Both the position numbers and the translations under genes were made by a program. The notes under the pieces are model-generated. The model did no database searches, was not told the origin of the DNA, and saw only the letters and a program-made list of their open reading frames with translations. 64,000 nt of DNA from Simmondsia chinensis (lineage: Eukaryota; Streptophyta; Magnoliopsida; Caryophyllales; Simmondsiaceae): assembly GCA_018398585.1 (NCBI GenBank), contig JAGTTD010000008.1, forward strand, positions 32,030,156 to 32,094,155, in the 5' to 3' direction. Of the stretch, positions 1 to 11,545 are shown piece after piece (position 1 is the stretch's first letter; each line of letters opens with the position of its first letter).

Positions 1-399
1 ATCGTTACCCATCTGAACAGTTCCACCCTGAATTGACTTGTATGTGGTGAACCAATCTCGATTGGGACAAACATGATAGAAGCAACCTGAATCCAAAATC
101 CAACTATCCCTCAAATGGGACTGAGGTTCAGACACAGACAGAATATCTCCATCAATCTCATCTTCCATAACACTAGCTACTATGGATCTCTGGTCAGACT
201 TGTTATCTACTTCTAATTTTCTCTTAAGCTTGTAATAGTCTCTTTTAATGTGCCCTTTCTTATGACAGTAGTTACAGGTTAGGACTTGATATTTAGACTT
301 AGACTTGCTTCCACTATGATCATAATCTTTTGACTCAGTTCTCCCTCTCACAAATAAACCACTAAGAATCTGATAATTTCTTATCTACTCGTTCTTTAC

Positions 400-912
400 T
401 CAGTAGGTTTCTCTTAACATCATGCTTTCAACAAAGCCTCTATAAGAAATAGAGAGTGAACATAACAATAATATTGCCTGATCTTCATCCTTAGGAGCAT
501 CATCAAGCTCCTTTAACTCTTGAATTAACGAATTAAATTCATTAACATGATTATTAAGTGATGTACCTTCTGACATACGAAACGTGAACAATCGACGCTT
601 AATTGCGAGTTTATTGGAGACAGATTTGAAATAGAACATATCTAGCAATTTCTCCCACAACTCCTTAGCGGTCTTCACTTCCAGAACTTCTGTCAAAACA
701 TCATCGGTAATACACATCTGAATAGCGGTGAGAGCCTTTTCGTCTAACTCCTCCCATTGTGCTTCTGTCAAATTCTCTGGTTTCTTCTCTTTCCCATCTA
801 AAGCTTTCTTCAAGCCACTCCAAGTCAAGAGGCCCTTAACGCGAACCTGCCATAAACTGAAGCTCCCTTGACCACCAAACTTCTCAACTTCAGACCTGAT
901 TGTGGACGTCAT
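400..912 (-). pseudogene. copia gag fragment (UBN2-type)
   Basis: The reading frame from ATG 912 starts MTSTIRSEVEKF and carries typical Ty1/copia Gag features: W..R..GLLT.W.GL, then KALTAIQMCITDDVLTEV, ELWEKLLDMF and a YRGFVESMML end. This is the UBN2 Gag-polypeptide family that forms the virus-like particle in the cytoplasm. The frame runs into a TGA at about 400, where intact relatives continue to the zinc knuckle, so Gag is truncated. The open frame also extends upstream of 912 through the primer-binding sites without an ATG, so 912 is the better start. Confidence 0.8.
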
Positions 913-935
913 AGTACCAAATCGAAATAAATAGG

Positions 936-995
936 GCTCTGATACCAATTTGTGAAAAAAATATGGAGCTAACTTGATATTCTCTAATACCAATT
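936..995 (-). other. Primer-binding site (tRNA-iMet type), apparently present twice
   Basis: Immediately inside the LTR, minus strand, AATTGGTATTAGAG occurs at about 982-995. About 45 bases further in comes AATTGGTATCAGAGCCC at about 936-952. The second is the canonical plant copia site complementary to initiator Met tRNA; the first is a close, slightly decayed copy. Confidence 0.6.
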
Positions 996-1532
996 TGTTA
1001 GGAAAATCTTGATGCGGAAGCGTAAACCCTTATCACTTGATTCGATTCAAATAATATGACTTATATAAACGAGAAGTAAACTAAGATAAAAGAGATACGA
1101 AGAAACACACAGTATTTATATGGAAACCCCTCTTCAATCTAGAGGGGAGAAAACCACGGGCGGAGATGGAGATTCTTTATTGATACTTGAATGGAAGAAT
1201 TATAACGATACTTCCTCTTGACAAGATCTATGAAAGGATTACAATCACTTTCTCTTAACTCTCGTAGGGCTCTCTCTTAGATGTGGGGGTGCTATCTCAC
1301 TTTGATTGGATGACAAAATTGAAACCCTAGCTCTCTATATATAAACATGGGTCAATCGGGGGGGGGGGGGGGGGGGGGGGGGGCGCGATCGAGCCGATCG
1401 ATCGGTTGCTTGACTGCAGCCAATTGACGCTTGCTCCAAAAACCCGATCGGTCGGGGGATTACCCCGATCGATCGGCTTACTCACGGCATGCACTGAACC
1501 TGAATTAAGTAATTTGAGATATAATCCTAACA
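996..1532 (-). repeat. 5' LTR of copia element 1
   Basis: On the minus strand it starts TGTTAGGATTATATC at 1532 and ends TTTTCCTAACA at 996. This gives 537 bp with the inverted ends TGTTAGGA/TCCTAACA and the TG...CA termini typical of LTRs. It contains a run of about 26 G at 1358-1383 and GATCGATCGG-type palindromes at 1384-1480. A TATA-like stretch (ctatatataaac) lies near 1333-1346. Confidence 0.7.
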
Positions 1533-1553
1533 GTTATATTTGGTTTCATTACA

Positions 1554-1806
1554 GCAATGATTGAAGAGGATCATTTGCTCAAATTTGGAAAGGTCAAGTC
1601 TGAGAATAATCCTGCTGATGAGGCTGCAAAAGTAGTTTTTCTTGAACAAACAAAAGTGTATCCTTTTAGTTCAAGATAAATAGGATCCCAAGTGATCTGT
1701 GTTGTTTCGTCCTAAATCTTCAGAGGAGATTGTTCATAAGCTGATTTCTTTAGCCCGTCATGGAGAATTTATTGAATTATGGTCTCAAGAATTAGCAATC
1801 CACTAA
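1554..1806 (+). other. Coding-like fragment, unrecognised
   Basis: A plus-strand frame reads MIEEDHLLKFGKVK and on to DEAAKVVFLEQ. After a stop it continues with protein-like text (SSEEIVHKLISLARHGEF) in a shifted frame. Composition is protein-like compared with the AT-rich surroundings, but I cannot name the family. It ends abruptly at 1806 where a MITE-like repeat begins. It could be a captured or decayed host gene fragment. Confidence 0.3.
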
Positions 1807-2616
1807 GGCTCTTTTTGTTTAGAAGGAAAAGTAGATTATAGGAATTAATTTTTCTTTTGGAAAAGTTTTTCCAAGAAAAATTAAGATTTGATTGATGTTT
1901 TCATTTGTTTGTTTCAATGGAAAACTTGGTTCCACATTGATATTTTCTTGTATGGTCTAAAAAAATATTTTTTACCAATCATCTTGTATTTTATTATATA
2001 GGACAATATAAGCATCAATATGATATATATGAAAAATAATATAAAATTTAACTATGAAAGCTATACAAAATAAGAAAATTTATCTCTTATGTATCCTAAA
2101 ATTTGAGCATTCATTACCAAAGCATCACATCATTTTAATATATATAATAAGGTACCCTAAGATATGAAATTTTATCACCTAGGTATACTCTATGTCAAAA
2201 TTTGGGAAATTTTTGATAAAATTTGGCTAATTTCCATCAGAACTGATGTCATATATATGTATATATATATATATTAGCATTTTTCGACAAAAGAAATCAC
2301 TACATTATGAAGGGAATATGTATGTATTGTCGAACTGATATTCTACGTCAATAATTCTCATTGAGAATCTGGCAACTTTTGTCGAAAAATACCTAATTCA
2401 TAATTTTCATATCAGCGTGCTTATTATCGAGAAGGTTATTGTGCCGCTTGGAATTATAACTTCCTTAATTTTATAAAGGAAAATATTTTTCCTCCATTGA
2501 AGGAAAACTTTTTCCATTTGGAAAATCTTTTTCGTCAAAACATGTGCGGCAAACAATGGAAATGATGAAAACTACTTCATAGATTTCAATTTTCCGTCAA
2601 AACAAACGGAGTCTAA
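1807..2616. repeat. MITE-like non-autonomous DNA transposon (hAT-like ends)
   Basis: The left end GGCTCTTTTTGTTTAGAAGG and the complement of the right end (GACTCCGTTTGTTTTGACGG) are imperfect inverted repeats running into GGAAAA-rich arms on both sides. No coding frame lies between. A second, internal inverted repeat (TTTTTCGACAAAAG near 2280, CTTTTGTCGAAAAA near 2376) suggests a nested smaller element. A clean target duplication was not found, so the superfamily is a guess from the ends. Confidence 0.5.
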
Positions 2617-2639
2617 ATGATGGATTAAGAATGTTCTTT

Positions 2640-3000
2640 TTAATTAAGCCAAAATTAGGGTTAGTGTTAAGAGGGTTCATAGGCATGATTGTAGATTGTG
2701 GCAAAATGCACGGATTGCATAGGTTAGACCTTGTAACTTTATTGAAGCTCCAGGCAAATTTGTTTTGATTTTCGGATGGAAGAGCTTTCCTATTTTGTCC
2801 TTCTACTTATTTTCTCCCTAAGTGACAAAGAGTGTAATTTCTGCAAAATCGGAGGCTATTCTATTCTTAGCTGACCTATATATTTGACTTCCTCCCCCTC
2901 TAATGCGAAGACATAGATGCTCAAATCTCCCTGTTGCCGAGGGACGCATTTCTACAAAGTCTGAGGATTTTTTTAAGCACGTTTAGCCTCTATACATACT
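2640..3000 (+). other. Unassigned coding-like debris
   Basis: Between the MITE-like repeat and the copia 2 remnant the sequence is less AT-rich. The plus strand contains protein-like stretches such as CNFIEAPGKFVLIFGWKSF broken by stops. I do not recognise the family. It may be the continuation of the fragment at 1554-1806 on the other side of the MITE. Confidence 0.2.
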
Positions 3001-4381
3001 TCTTATTTATTAAAGTTGGTATTACTGAAATTATAAATTATGTTCATTTTCTTAATTCGTTTAATAGACTCAATATTTATGTGTCCTAAGCGAGTATGCC
3101 ATAATTTAAGATAAGCAGAAGAGGTACTAGCATTATCATTCACATAAACAACATCAAGAGTAACAGTGCCCCCTTACAAAATCCCTTGCCCACAAATTCC
3201 CCAGTTAGGACAAGTATGTCATAGTTAAAATCTAGTTTTAAGCCGCTTTTAATCAAGAGACTACCAAAAATCAAGTTCTACGCATCTTAGACACATGTAG
3301 AACATTTGTTAAAGTAAGAAATTTTTCAAAAGTGAGTTTTAAAGAAATATTCCATTTCCTAAGAATTGGTGCTGTGACAGAGTTTCCCATATAGACTACC
3401 TTCCCATCGGTCACTTTTTGGTATTCCAGGAACATGCTTTGGTTTGCGCAGATTTGCCTGTTAGCTCCTATCTCCACTATCCTTTCAGTCATGTTATTCA
3501 CTAAGTTCACCTCCGAAACGATAGCAACACTGTTCTCCGTCTCTACAAGGTGGGTTTTGTTTTTGGAATCTTTACACTAGTTCTTAAAGCTTTTGCAATC
3601 TTTCGCCTTATGTCCACATTTTTTGCAATGGTAACATTCTCCTTGAAATTTGCCGTTTGGCTTTTGAATCTTTCCCTCGGGTTTTAGATTGGAATGATAT
3701 TTTTTTCCTTTATTCTTAAACTTGTTAGATGCAACAGGTCTAGCTTCAATAATATTAGCCTCAGTGAGGTTAGAGTATGAGTATCCCTTATCCTTGAGCC
3801 TATTTTTCTCCTTAATTTTTAAGTGTCCTAGTAGTTCCTCTAAAGTCAGGTCCTTTTTCTTGTGCATGAGTTGATTTCTATAGTCCTTTCAGGAAGGTGA
3901 AAGTTTCTCAATTAAAACATAGGCTTAAGTGATTTCACAAATTTTTAGACATTCCTACAAAAGTGCGGCGACTATATTTTCATATTTATTGACTTGGTCA
4001 ATTATTGGTTCATCATCCATGAATTTGACATTTATCCATTTACTATCTGTGTATTTCCTAGTGTTTGCATCGTCACCCCCATATTTTTTTGAAGAGAATC
4101 CCATATTTATTTTGATGAGTCCATTTTTACATATAGGTCAAAAAGCCATTCGCTCATGTAATGGAGCAAGTTACCCCTACAGGTTCGGTTATTCGAAGTG
4201 AATTTTTTTTTCTTATGCAGCCTTTTCATTTTCGACTTCAGGTAGCTTTTTGTTATAAAGTACGTAATCAATGTTGGTTTGTTCCAGATAGAATAGCATT
4301 TTCTGTGACCACCTCTTATAAATTTTTTCCATTTAAAGGCTCGACTTTAGACATGTCGGGTAGAGGTAGTTTGGTTGCCAT
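3000..4381 (-). pseudogene. Ty1/copia gag-protease-GAG_pre remnant (copia element 2)
   Basis: Minus strand. Gag starts at ATG 4381 (MATKLPLPDMSKVEPLNGK) and shifts frame soon after, resuming as a YKRWSQKMLFYLEQ-like frame. It passes LEELLGHLKIKEKNRLKDKG at about 3,800 and reaches a complete zinc knuckle CYHCKKCGHKAKDC near 3,610-3,640. Protease-region text follows (CANQSMFLEYQKVTDGKVVYMGNS, about 3,390-3,460), and then the GAG_pre motif LWHTRLGHIN near 3,075-3,105. These are consecutive domains of a copia polyprotein. Frameshifts and stops interrupt it throughout, and homology is lost near 3,000, before the integrase core. It is a dead remnant. Confidence 0.75.
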
Positions 4382-4990
4382 GTTTAATTATGTATAAATC
4401 ATCTTTTAGATTGTTGAAAATAATAAAAGAATAGTTAAACACAACAAAAAAAACGATGAATTCGAAGGATCCTACAAAATCTAAGATAATGCCACTGTCC
4501 TAAAAGATAATTTGTTGCTACTCCGGTGCAAACAAACTATTGGCGGCCATCCTCTAGGACTAACTGATCCGACTCTTAACGTGCACTCATTAATTATTGG
4601 ATAGGGGTGCCTAAGAACTTTGCCCAATTTAAGTGAGAGGAACGAAGAGAGGAGAGAGAGAGAGAGAGGATATTGTTGTGTTGTCTGTTTAGAAATGATG
4701 GTTTTAGGGGTTTATATAGTGCTAAAGATGATTGTTGGAAAGAAGTGCCTTACTCCCAAAAGTCATCTCCAACGGACACAAGCATGGGAAAAATAGCAAC
4801 AGTCTTGGAGGTTTCGGGAGGAGCACAAGGCTGTTTGGGAACGATGTTCATTGGAAGTTCTGCAATTATTTAGTTCATGAATCTAATTTTCCGAAGGCAA
4901 GAAAACCTCGTCCAACTAGGGCGCGGCGAGCGGGCAGCACACATGCGCGTGCGGTTCCTGCCATTCTTTTCACCCTTATTTTAATTCAAA
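4382..4990 (-). mobile_element. Leader / probable LTR region of copia element 2
   Basis: This region lies immediately upstream of the gag ATG on the minus strand, with no coding frame of its own. It contains a (GA)n run near 4650-4669 and GC-richer sequence at 4900-4950. Position argues for 5' LTR plus leader, but I could not define TG...CA ends or a clear primer-binding site. A plus-strand frame here (4673-4998) has no recognisable motif. Confidence 0.35.
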
Positions 4991-4999
4991 GTGTTTAAA

Positions 5000-7140
5000 A
5001 ATATTCCCATATATAAAGTAAAAAAAAACCTCACATCCTTTTTCTACGTGGGACAAAGCTCTATATAGATTCCATAACTTTCAAAGCTAATTTTGCTTGT
5101 ACTATTTTTCCGGCAAACAACACAAATACTGTCATGGAAATTGACCAAGTACAACATTTTTCTTTGAACTTTGTTCATCACTTTCAAGGGGAATATATAT
5201 TTTTTTTCTTTTTCTAATTTCAATTTAAGCCATGGTCAAGGCGAATATGAGTTCAACTCTCTTTTTCCCCTAAGTCGTTGTTAATTGCCTGTTTGATATC
5301 ATTTTTTGTTTTATTTGTTATATTTGTTAGAAACTACAAACCAGTTTTAAAATAATTTTATTCTTGTTAGTTTTCTATTTTTAATTCAATTAAAAAATTA
5401 AGAAAGAGTAAAAACACTAAAAATAACCACAAAAAAAAAAAAAAACATTTCTAAAAATGCGTTCTTTAATTTATCAAAAGTACTATAAATAGAAAACAAT
5501 GTAAAATAGGCCCCAGAAAATGGTTAAGTTGAACAAAAAAATGCTTTCATGTTTTTCTTTTACTTAGGCCTTGTTTGATGCCAAGGAGTAGATGCATGAA
5601 ATACGAATTCATGGAAAATATCAATTTGGCCTCTTGTTTAGTTATTAGGAAATACGTAGAACATGAGAAGTAAAAATTATTTAGCAATTTTTAATTTCTT
5701 CAAAATACAAGAATTAACTAACCTTGCTCTTTAAGTAAGTTCAAATGCATTTGTTTTTAATTAGCCTTTCGAAGAAAGTTCTAGTTGTTACCATAACAAC
5801 CTAATATTTTACATCTACTTCCTAAAAAGTTGATACTCAAATTAAATTTTTATAGGAGTTTAATTCATACTGTACCCAAATAAGAGCTTATTCTTTTATC
5901 TATTACATTTTTTCCAAGAAATGTGTTGCTACCAAATAATAGGCTTGGTCGTTGAGTAATAAATTTGCTCGAGAGTAAAATTTAATTTTAAGTTTTAATA
6001 TTATATTGGTTATTAATGTAAATGTTCATGTATTTAACTTATTATGTAAATTTATTCTTGTACTTTTAAGTTTGTAAATTTAGTCTTTTTATAATTAATA
6101 TTATTTTAATCAAGTCTAACTTTTTAATTAATTTTAATTTTTGACTCATTAATTTTACAATTTTAATTGAAAATTAGTTAAAAAGATATTGACATAGAAA
6201 CATATGCAAGTGCTAATTAACGTTCATATTCTAATCATGATTAACACTAAAATTCAAAATTGGATTTGATTGAAATAATTTCAATAAAATAAGGATTAAA
6301 TTAAAATACTTAAAAATCGGGAAGCTAAATTGGCATAATATTTAAAGTAGAGGGATTAATGAGTAAATGACCCTAACATTTCATTAGAGTTTTGTTATTA
6401 TTAGGGAAAATATGTTATCAACACATCAATTATGTAACTTCTAGTTAACAATGAACATAAATTTTTTCATAAAGTTACTTTGACCTTAATATATTTGCAT
6501 CGATAATAACATCGTTCATTTATTATCAAAGTAAGACTTTATTGACTAAATAAACAATAATATAGGTACGAATTCTAAAAGTTCTCGAATGCTTAAAGTC
6601 AAAACGGACCAAATTTCATCGGGTCGGGTTATCTCGGAACACAATGCAAATTGCAAATCTATATGTAGATGTTCAAAATTTGAAATGCGAACTTCATAAA
6701 ATAAATTTTTGTGCATGTGCCTCATCCTTTTTTTAATTTTTTTAAAAAATTCTTTTTCAATCACAATTATTTATTAAATTGTTCGGTGAAAGGACAAATT
6801 GTCAAAGCGATGTTGGCTTGATTTGCGCCTCGCATTGCTCCTTTTATTTCAACCTCTTCCCATTTTCTTTGGGTGTCTTTCATTGATTATGTATTCAAAA
6901 TTTGAAAAATATTACGATATATGTTTTTTTTTTTTTTTTTTTAATGATTGATAAAACTCATACAAAATGGACAAGAGCGTATAAAAAAAATAAAATAGAG
7001 AAAACCACAAGAAAGGAGTGTTTGAAAATGACACAAACAATTCTCTCTTAAAACCAATTTACTTTTGGCTCTTTGGGGCTTATCCCACATAAGAAGATCT
7101 GTTGAGGGGATTTCCCTTTAAATAAAGAGGCTCTTGTTAA
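5000..7140. other. AT-rich intergenic DNA, no gene seen
   Basis: Long AT-rich stretches with homopolymers (T-run near 6925) and no credible reading frame. A possible small hAT-like MITE at about 5574-5893 starts AGGCCTTGTTTGATG and ends CCCAAATAAGAGCT; the ends are only weakly complementary. Confidence 0.4.
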
Positions 7141-7149
7141 CATTTTAAA

Positions 7150-8150
7150 GTAAGTTAAAGCTCTGTTTGACACATAAAATTAGAATTGGACTGTGGAATT
7201 ATAATTTCAATTCCAATTCTAATAGAATTTGAATTCTGATGGAATTTAAATTTTATTATTTGGTTCATTAAAGGAATTAGAGGTCGAAATTATAATTACA
7301 TAACGATTCAAATCATCAAGAGTTTTCAGTCAATTGAGTTGATTGGATTTTGGTCGGAGTGGTTGACATTGCGTTTAAGTTATTATGGTCGGAGCGATTC
7401 AATTTGAGTTAGAGTTATTCAATTTTTGAGTCAAATTGAGTCGAGTATCGCGTCGGATCATTTGGTGTTCAAGTAGCCTTGGATTTTTAGTTAATCTGGT
7501 TTGGTGTTTTCATGATTCAGGTTAGATATGATCGGGTTTGAGTTTATTTAGGTCGTTTCAAGCTTGAATCATCTTAGTTTTGGAAGAAATGAGTTGTATC
7601 ATTTCAAATTTTAAGCCATCTTAGGATGAGATTAAGATGGGTCGGGTCATTTTGGGTATGGGTCGTATTAAGTTTTGGGTCAATTTGGTTAAATCATTTC
7701 CACTTTGACTTAGCTTGTTTATATCACATCCAATTCGAGTAGTTTCATTTTTTGAATTTGAGTCATCTTGAGTTTTGGGTCAATCGGGTTGGGTCACTTC
7801 GGACTTTGAGCAAAGGTGATTTCTATCATTTCAAGTTCAACTTATTCAAGTTGGGTGATTTCGAGGTCTCGGTCAAATTTTAGATTATGTCTAAATCTTT
7901 GAATTTTGAGTCATCTTAGATTTAGGTTAATCAAGTTGGATCATTTTGGATTTAGGTTCACGAAATTAATATGGAATTGCAATTCCTTACCCCCATCTCA
8001 AGGAATTAGAAAGTATAATTCCCAGTTAAAATCTAATTCCATGGTATTGGACAGTGAAATTGCAACTCAAATTCTAGCTGGCAAACCAAACAGTAAAATT
8101 AAAGTTTTGGACATTAATTCCAGCTTCAGCCCCAATTTCAAGCCTGAAAC
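7150..8150. repeat. MITE-like repeat with internal degenerate GGGTCATTT minisatellite
   Basis: The left end GCTCTGTTTGACACATAAAA and the right end (...GGCAAACCAAACAGTAAAAT) resemble inverted termini, and the flanking arms both contain runs of the word AATTCCAATTCTA. The middle (about 7320-7960) is a degenerate tandem array of units like GGGTCATTTTGGGT and GAGTCATCTTGAGTTTTGGG. Boundaries are approximate and no target duplication is clear. Confidence 0.4.
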
Positions 8151-8363
8151 ATAACCTAAGGGTAAAGTGATACATGGAAAAGACAAGCGCATGAGCGACG
8201 CCCGCTGTGGCGTGGGTGTCTTTTTGGGTTTTTTTTTTTTTTTTTTTTTTTTTTCTCTAACGGTCACTATCATTTTTTTAAAAAGAGCTAAAAAAAATGT
8301 GTTTAATTTTGGTCTCTTTCCGAAGTTCCTCGCAACCCTTTCTAAAGCCCAAGTTATTGTTGA

Positions 8364-8812
8364 GGTTAGGGGTGTAAATGAGCCAAGCCGGCTTCCAAGG
8401 GCTCTTCATAAAACTCGGAAAGCGCGGCTCGCTTTGAGATCAAGCTGAGCCGAGCCGAAGCATATTGAAGCTCGAGCTCATGGGCTCACGAGCCTAAACA
8501 AGCCTTCTTGAGCTTTTTTATATGCGCTTAAATATTACCTAATGAAGTCATATTAGTGCTTAAATGAGCAGAGCTTGAGGTCAGATGAGCCCAACAAGCC
8601 TATATTGAACTTAAATGAGCCAAAATATTGCAAGCTCAGCAAGAAGCTGACCGAGCTTAAATTGAGCCAAGTCAAGCCCAAACTTTTGGCAAGCTGAGCT
8701 TGAACCTGAACTTTCAAAGCCCGGTGAGCTTCGAGCCAAGCTTAAAGCTAACAAGCCAAGCCTCGAGCTTGGCATGCCCAAGCCCAGTTTGGCTCAAATA
8801 CACCCTTAGTTG
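8364..8812. repeat. Dispersed GAGCC/AGCTCG-rich repeat, copy 1
   Basis: It starts AGGGGTGTAAATGAGCC and ends GGCTCAAATACACCCTTAG, an approximate inverted terminal repeat. The interior is built of degenerate words such as AGCTCGAGCTC, GAGCCAAG and CAAGCTGAGC. Related stretches occur near 34.3, 35.6, 56.8 and 62.1 kb. No coding capacity. Confidence 0.6.
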
Positions 8813-10444
8813 CGCTGCTTTTCCAAACCAACATAAGTGTAGTAGGTGACTATTGGAGCCTTACAACCCTTCCAAAAATACTTTCCCCTCTTACTCTTCC
8901 TTTTACTCAAATTCTATAATTTCCTTTTTGGCAAAGTTCAAGTTGCGCTCTTACCTAGTAATTAGCGAATGCATGTTAAGAGTTGATTCAAGTTAATCTT
9001 GGACAGTTGTCGATAATACTGTGAGCACCGCAGCAGCGGTGAAATCGCCTATTCGAATAATGGTCTTTACCACAGTGTGATATCATCATCGATTTATATG
9101 ATCTTTCTATTTGCTCTCTTACGGTCGATGTGTTTGAATATTACCTATTTTTCTAACAAGTGGCTACCCCAACGACACATACATAGAAGGCCTACCCCAA
9201 ACGACACAATTCCGACACGGCCAAGATAGGCCTAAAGACCCAAATAGCCTACAACGCACCAATGAGAAGCAAAAACTCCACACCAAAACAAAAGCATAAA
9301 ACACGCAATACAAAAGGACAATGAGAACGGATGAGATTCGACATGACGACAACCCAAATATCATGGATACATAAATCTAATTTATATATTTAGTATAAAA
9401 AAGAAGGTCCCAAGGGTTCGGTTGTTCAACGATTCAAGTGGTACATGAGTTGGGTTTAGAACGTCATAAGACAGTTCAGTTCCTATTTGTCTGACCAAAG
9501 ATTTTACCCGCCCAATAGTAAAATCCTGCAAATAAGTTATCACTTCATAAAAAGTAACTATTTACTATATTTTTTTATGAGCCATCTATTTTTTGGCACA
9601 TTATTAGATGTTCAACTTAGAGACAAAAATAGATATATATAGCATTTTTTAGAAAGATGTTTGACTGCGCATTGCATCATGACACTTTCAACAACACCGT
9701 TAAAGATGTTTCCAGATACATCAACTGCTTTTCCCAACAACAAAGCACTACCACGGTAATAACTATAACACAGTAGCATTTAAAGCTATAATACTTCACA
9801 AGTTGATCAAATGGAGTCTTTTGGAAATAGATTTGGTTCGGTTTGGAGTTTGCTAGAGGGCGCTTGTTCATACATTCAAGTATAGGCCCATTGATTTATT
9901 GTTCAACTGAGCAAACTGCATCCAACTACGGTTAGGCCTGGTTCACTGTAAGCTTAAGTTGAGATGAAGCACCTCCTTCAACTATTAGAAGAAGAATATC
10001 AATATTTAGAGATTATTAGACTCAAGTTGGTTGACTTTCAAATATAAACGAGATGATCTTAAGTTAAATTATGAATCCAACGTTTAAATGAGTCAAGCTT
10101 GAGTGTAAACAAACTGAATTCAAATATAAATTGGTTCAAACAAGCATACACAAGTTTATACAAGTATAATTGGGTTGAGTTTGGCGTGGAACATACTAGA
10201 TAGAGTTCAAGCTCAATCAAAATCAAGTGTAAGAAATTTAACTTGGTTATCGAAGGGGCGGGGCGTGTCGAAGTGTGTTAGGAAAAGTTGCATCGAGAAA
10301 AATGGACGTGTTTGTTGGCTAAAAGAAGTTGAGATGTACGGGTCCAATTAGGAGTCGCTATTTTAGAGTCGTGAGTGTTTTTGTCGGTGTTGATGGGCTG
10401 TTCAGTTGGCAGGTATGGTATGTCTAATTTCTTCCAGAAAAGAA

Positions 10445-10755
10445 CTAAGACTATGGCAATTAACCATTAGTCTGTTTCAACATGAAATTTCGGAACATCA
10501 ACCCCGGTGTGCTTCGAAGTGATGTGGTTTTCAACCTACTGAAAACATGTTTCCATAACGTACCCTCCTTTAATTTGAGCGTCTCTATGTTTAAATTTTT
10601 TTTTACGACTATAGCAATTAACTATTATTTTAGTTGACGAAACATAGACCTTAGTGTGCTTGGAAGTGATTCAGTTTTAAGCCTACTATAAGCGGGTTTC
10701 CCATCTCCTACCCTCTATTTGAATCTCTATTTTTAAATTACTTTTTCTGACTGTA
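10445..10755. repeat. Diverged tandem duplication, unit about 150 bp
   Basis: Two successive units share GACTATGGCAATTAACCATTA / GACTATAGCAATTAACTATTA, GTGTGCTTCGAAGTGAT / GTGTGCTTGGAAGTGAT, and TACCCTCCTTTAATTTGAGCG / TACCCTCTATTTGAATCTC. The order is the same in both halves. There is no coding signal. Confidence 0.5.
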
Positions 10756-11039
10756 AACTTATTATTTTACATACTTTGTTCGTTTTCATGATTGTCCACC
10801 TTATTTTTTTTATATAGCTAACAAAAAGTGCATAAGAGACGTTTTCTAGATTGCTGAAATAGTAGCACCTACCTATTAGTCAAGTGGATGAAACTGCTTG
10901 CACAGTGACCCGACTTGATAATCTAATCCGTGACGGTAATAACTTTTTATAAAATAGTGATTGAACACCTTATACTAATATTTATTGGAAAAATGGAAGA
11001 TGTAAGGCCAAACTTGGGAAAACTTAGAGAGAACAAAAA

Positions 11040-11545
11040 ACTCAAAGAAGTGAAAAAAGATTATCGCGAACCACTCCCTTAAAGGTGAATTTGCCCCAGC
11101 ACTGCGACACACTGGCCTTTTGACAATTGACTCCCAAGATTAAGGTGGCGACCACAATACCCCCGTACTCGAGGTTACGATATGGGAGAGCCTCAAACAA
11201 ATCCCAGGAAGAGAAAGAACACAAGTGAGTAAAAGGGAGAGAGAGAGAACCGATCGTTTTTGTTTTTCCTGTGTTTTGAAAGTGACCTGCCAGATCCTTG
11301 GCAAGTTTATTCCTCCAATGACTAGTAAATCCCAACGGAAAAAAATATCTCACGGAAGTAAAACATGCCCACCCCCACCCGTCTCCCGTCACCTGAGCTC
11401 GACCTAGTGCGGCAGGCGGGTGGCACGCTCACCCGTGTGGTCCACCTTAGCTCCAAGGGGAGATTAACAACTTACCAAGCACAATGGACGCTAGGATATT
11501 TATACAAGGTTTAACGCTCTCTCCAAATCAATGTGGGACACAATA
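11040..11545 (-). mobile_element. LTR-like or promoter-like segment
   Basis: A GC-richer island in AT-rich DNA. On the minus strand it has a TATA-like word (TTGTATAAATATCC near 11,497-11,510), a GA-rich stretch at 11,236-11,250 and no reading frame with recognisable motifs. This looks like a retrotransposon LTR, but ends and target duplication were not found. Confidence 0.25.

Larger units (their letters stand above)
1..1532 (-). mobile_element. Ty1/copia retrotransposon, 5' portion, cut by the left window edge
   Basis: On the minus strand the order is LTR (996-1532), primer-binding sites, gag (from ATG at 912), a zinc knuckle near 225-280 and then the protease start (about 1-110), the usual order of a Ty1/copia polyprotein. 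The protease shows WILDSGC followed by a YHVCPNRDWF-like stretch, the catalytic Asp being in LDSG. The zinc knuckle reads CNYCHKKGHIKRDY, so its last Cys has become Tyr. The element continues to the left of the window, so integrase, RT and the 3' LTR are not visible. A gag stop codon and frame breaks show that it is a dead copy. Confidence 0.85.
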
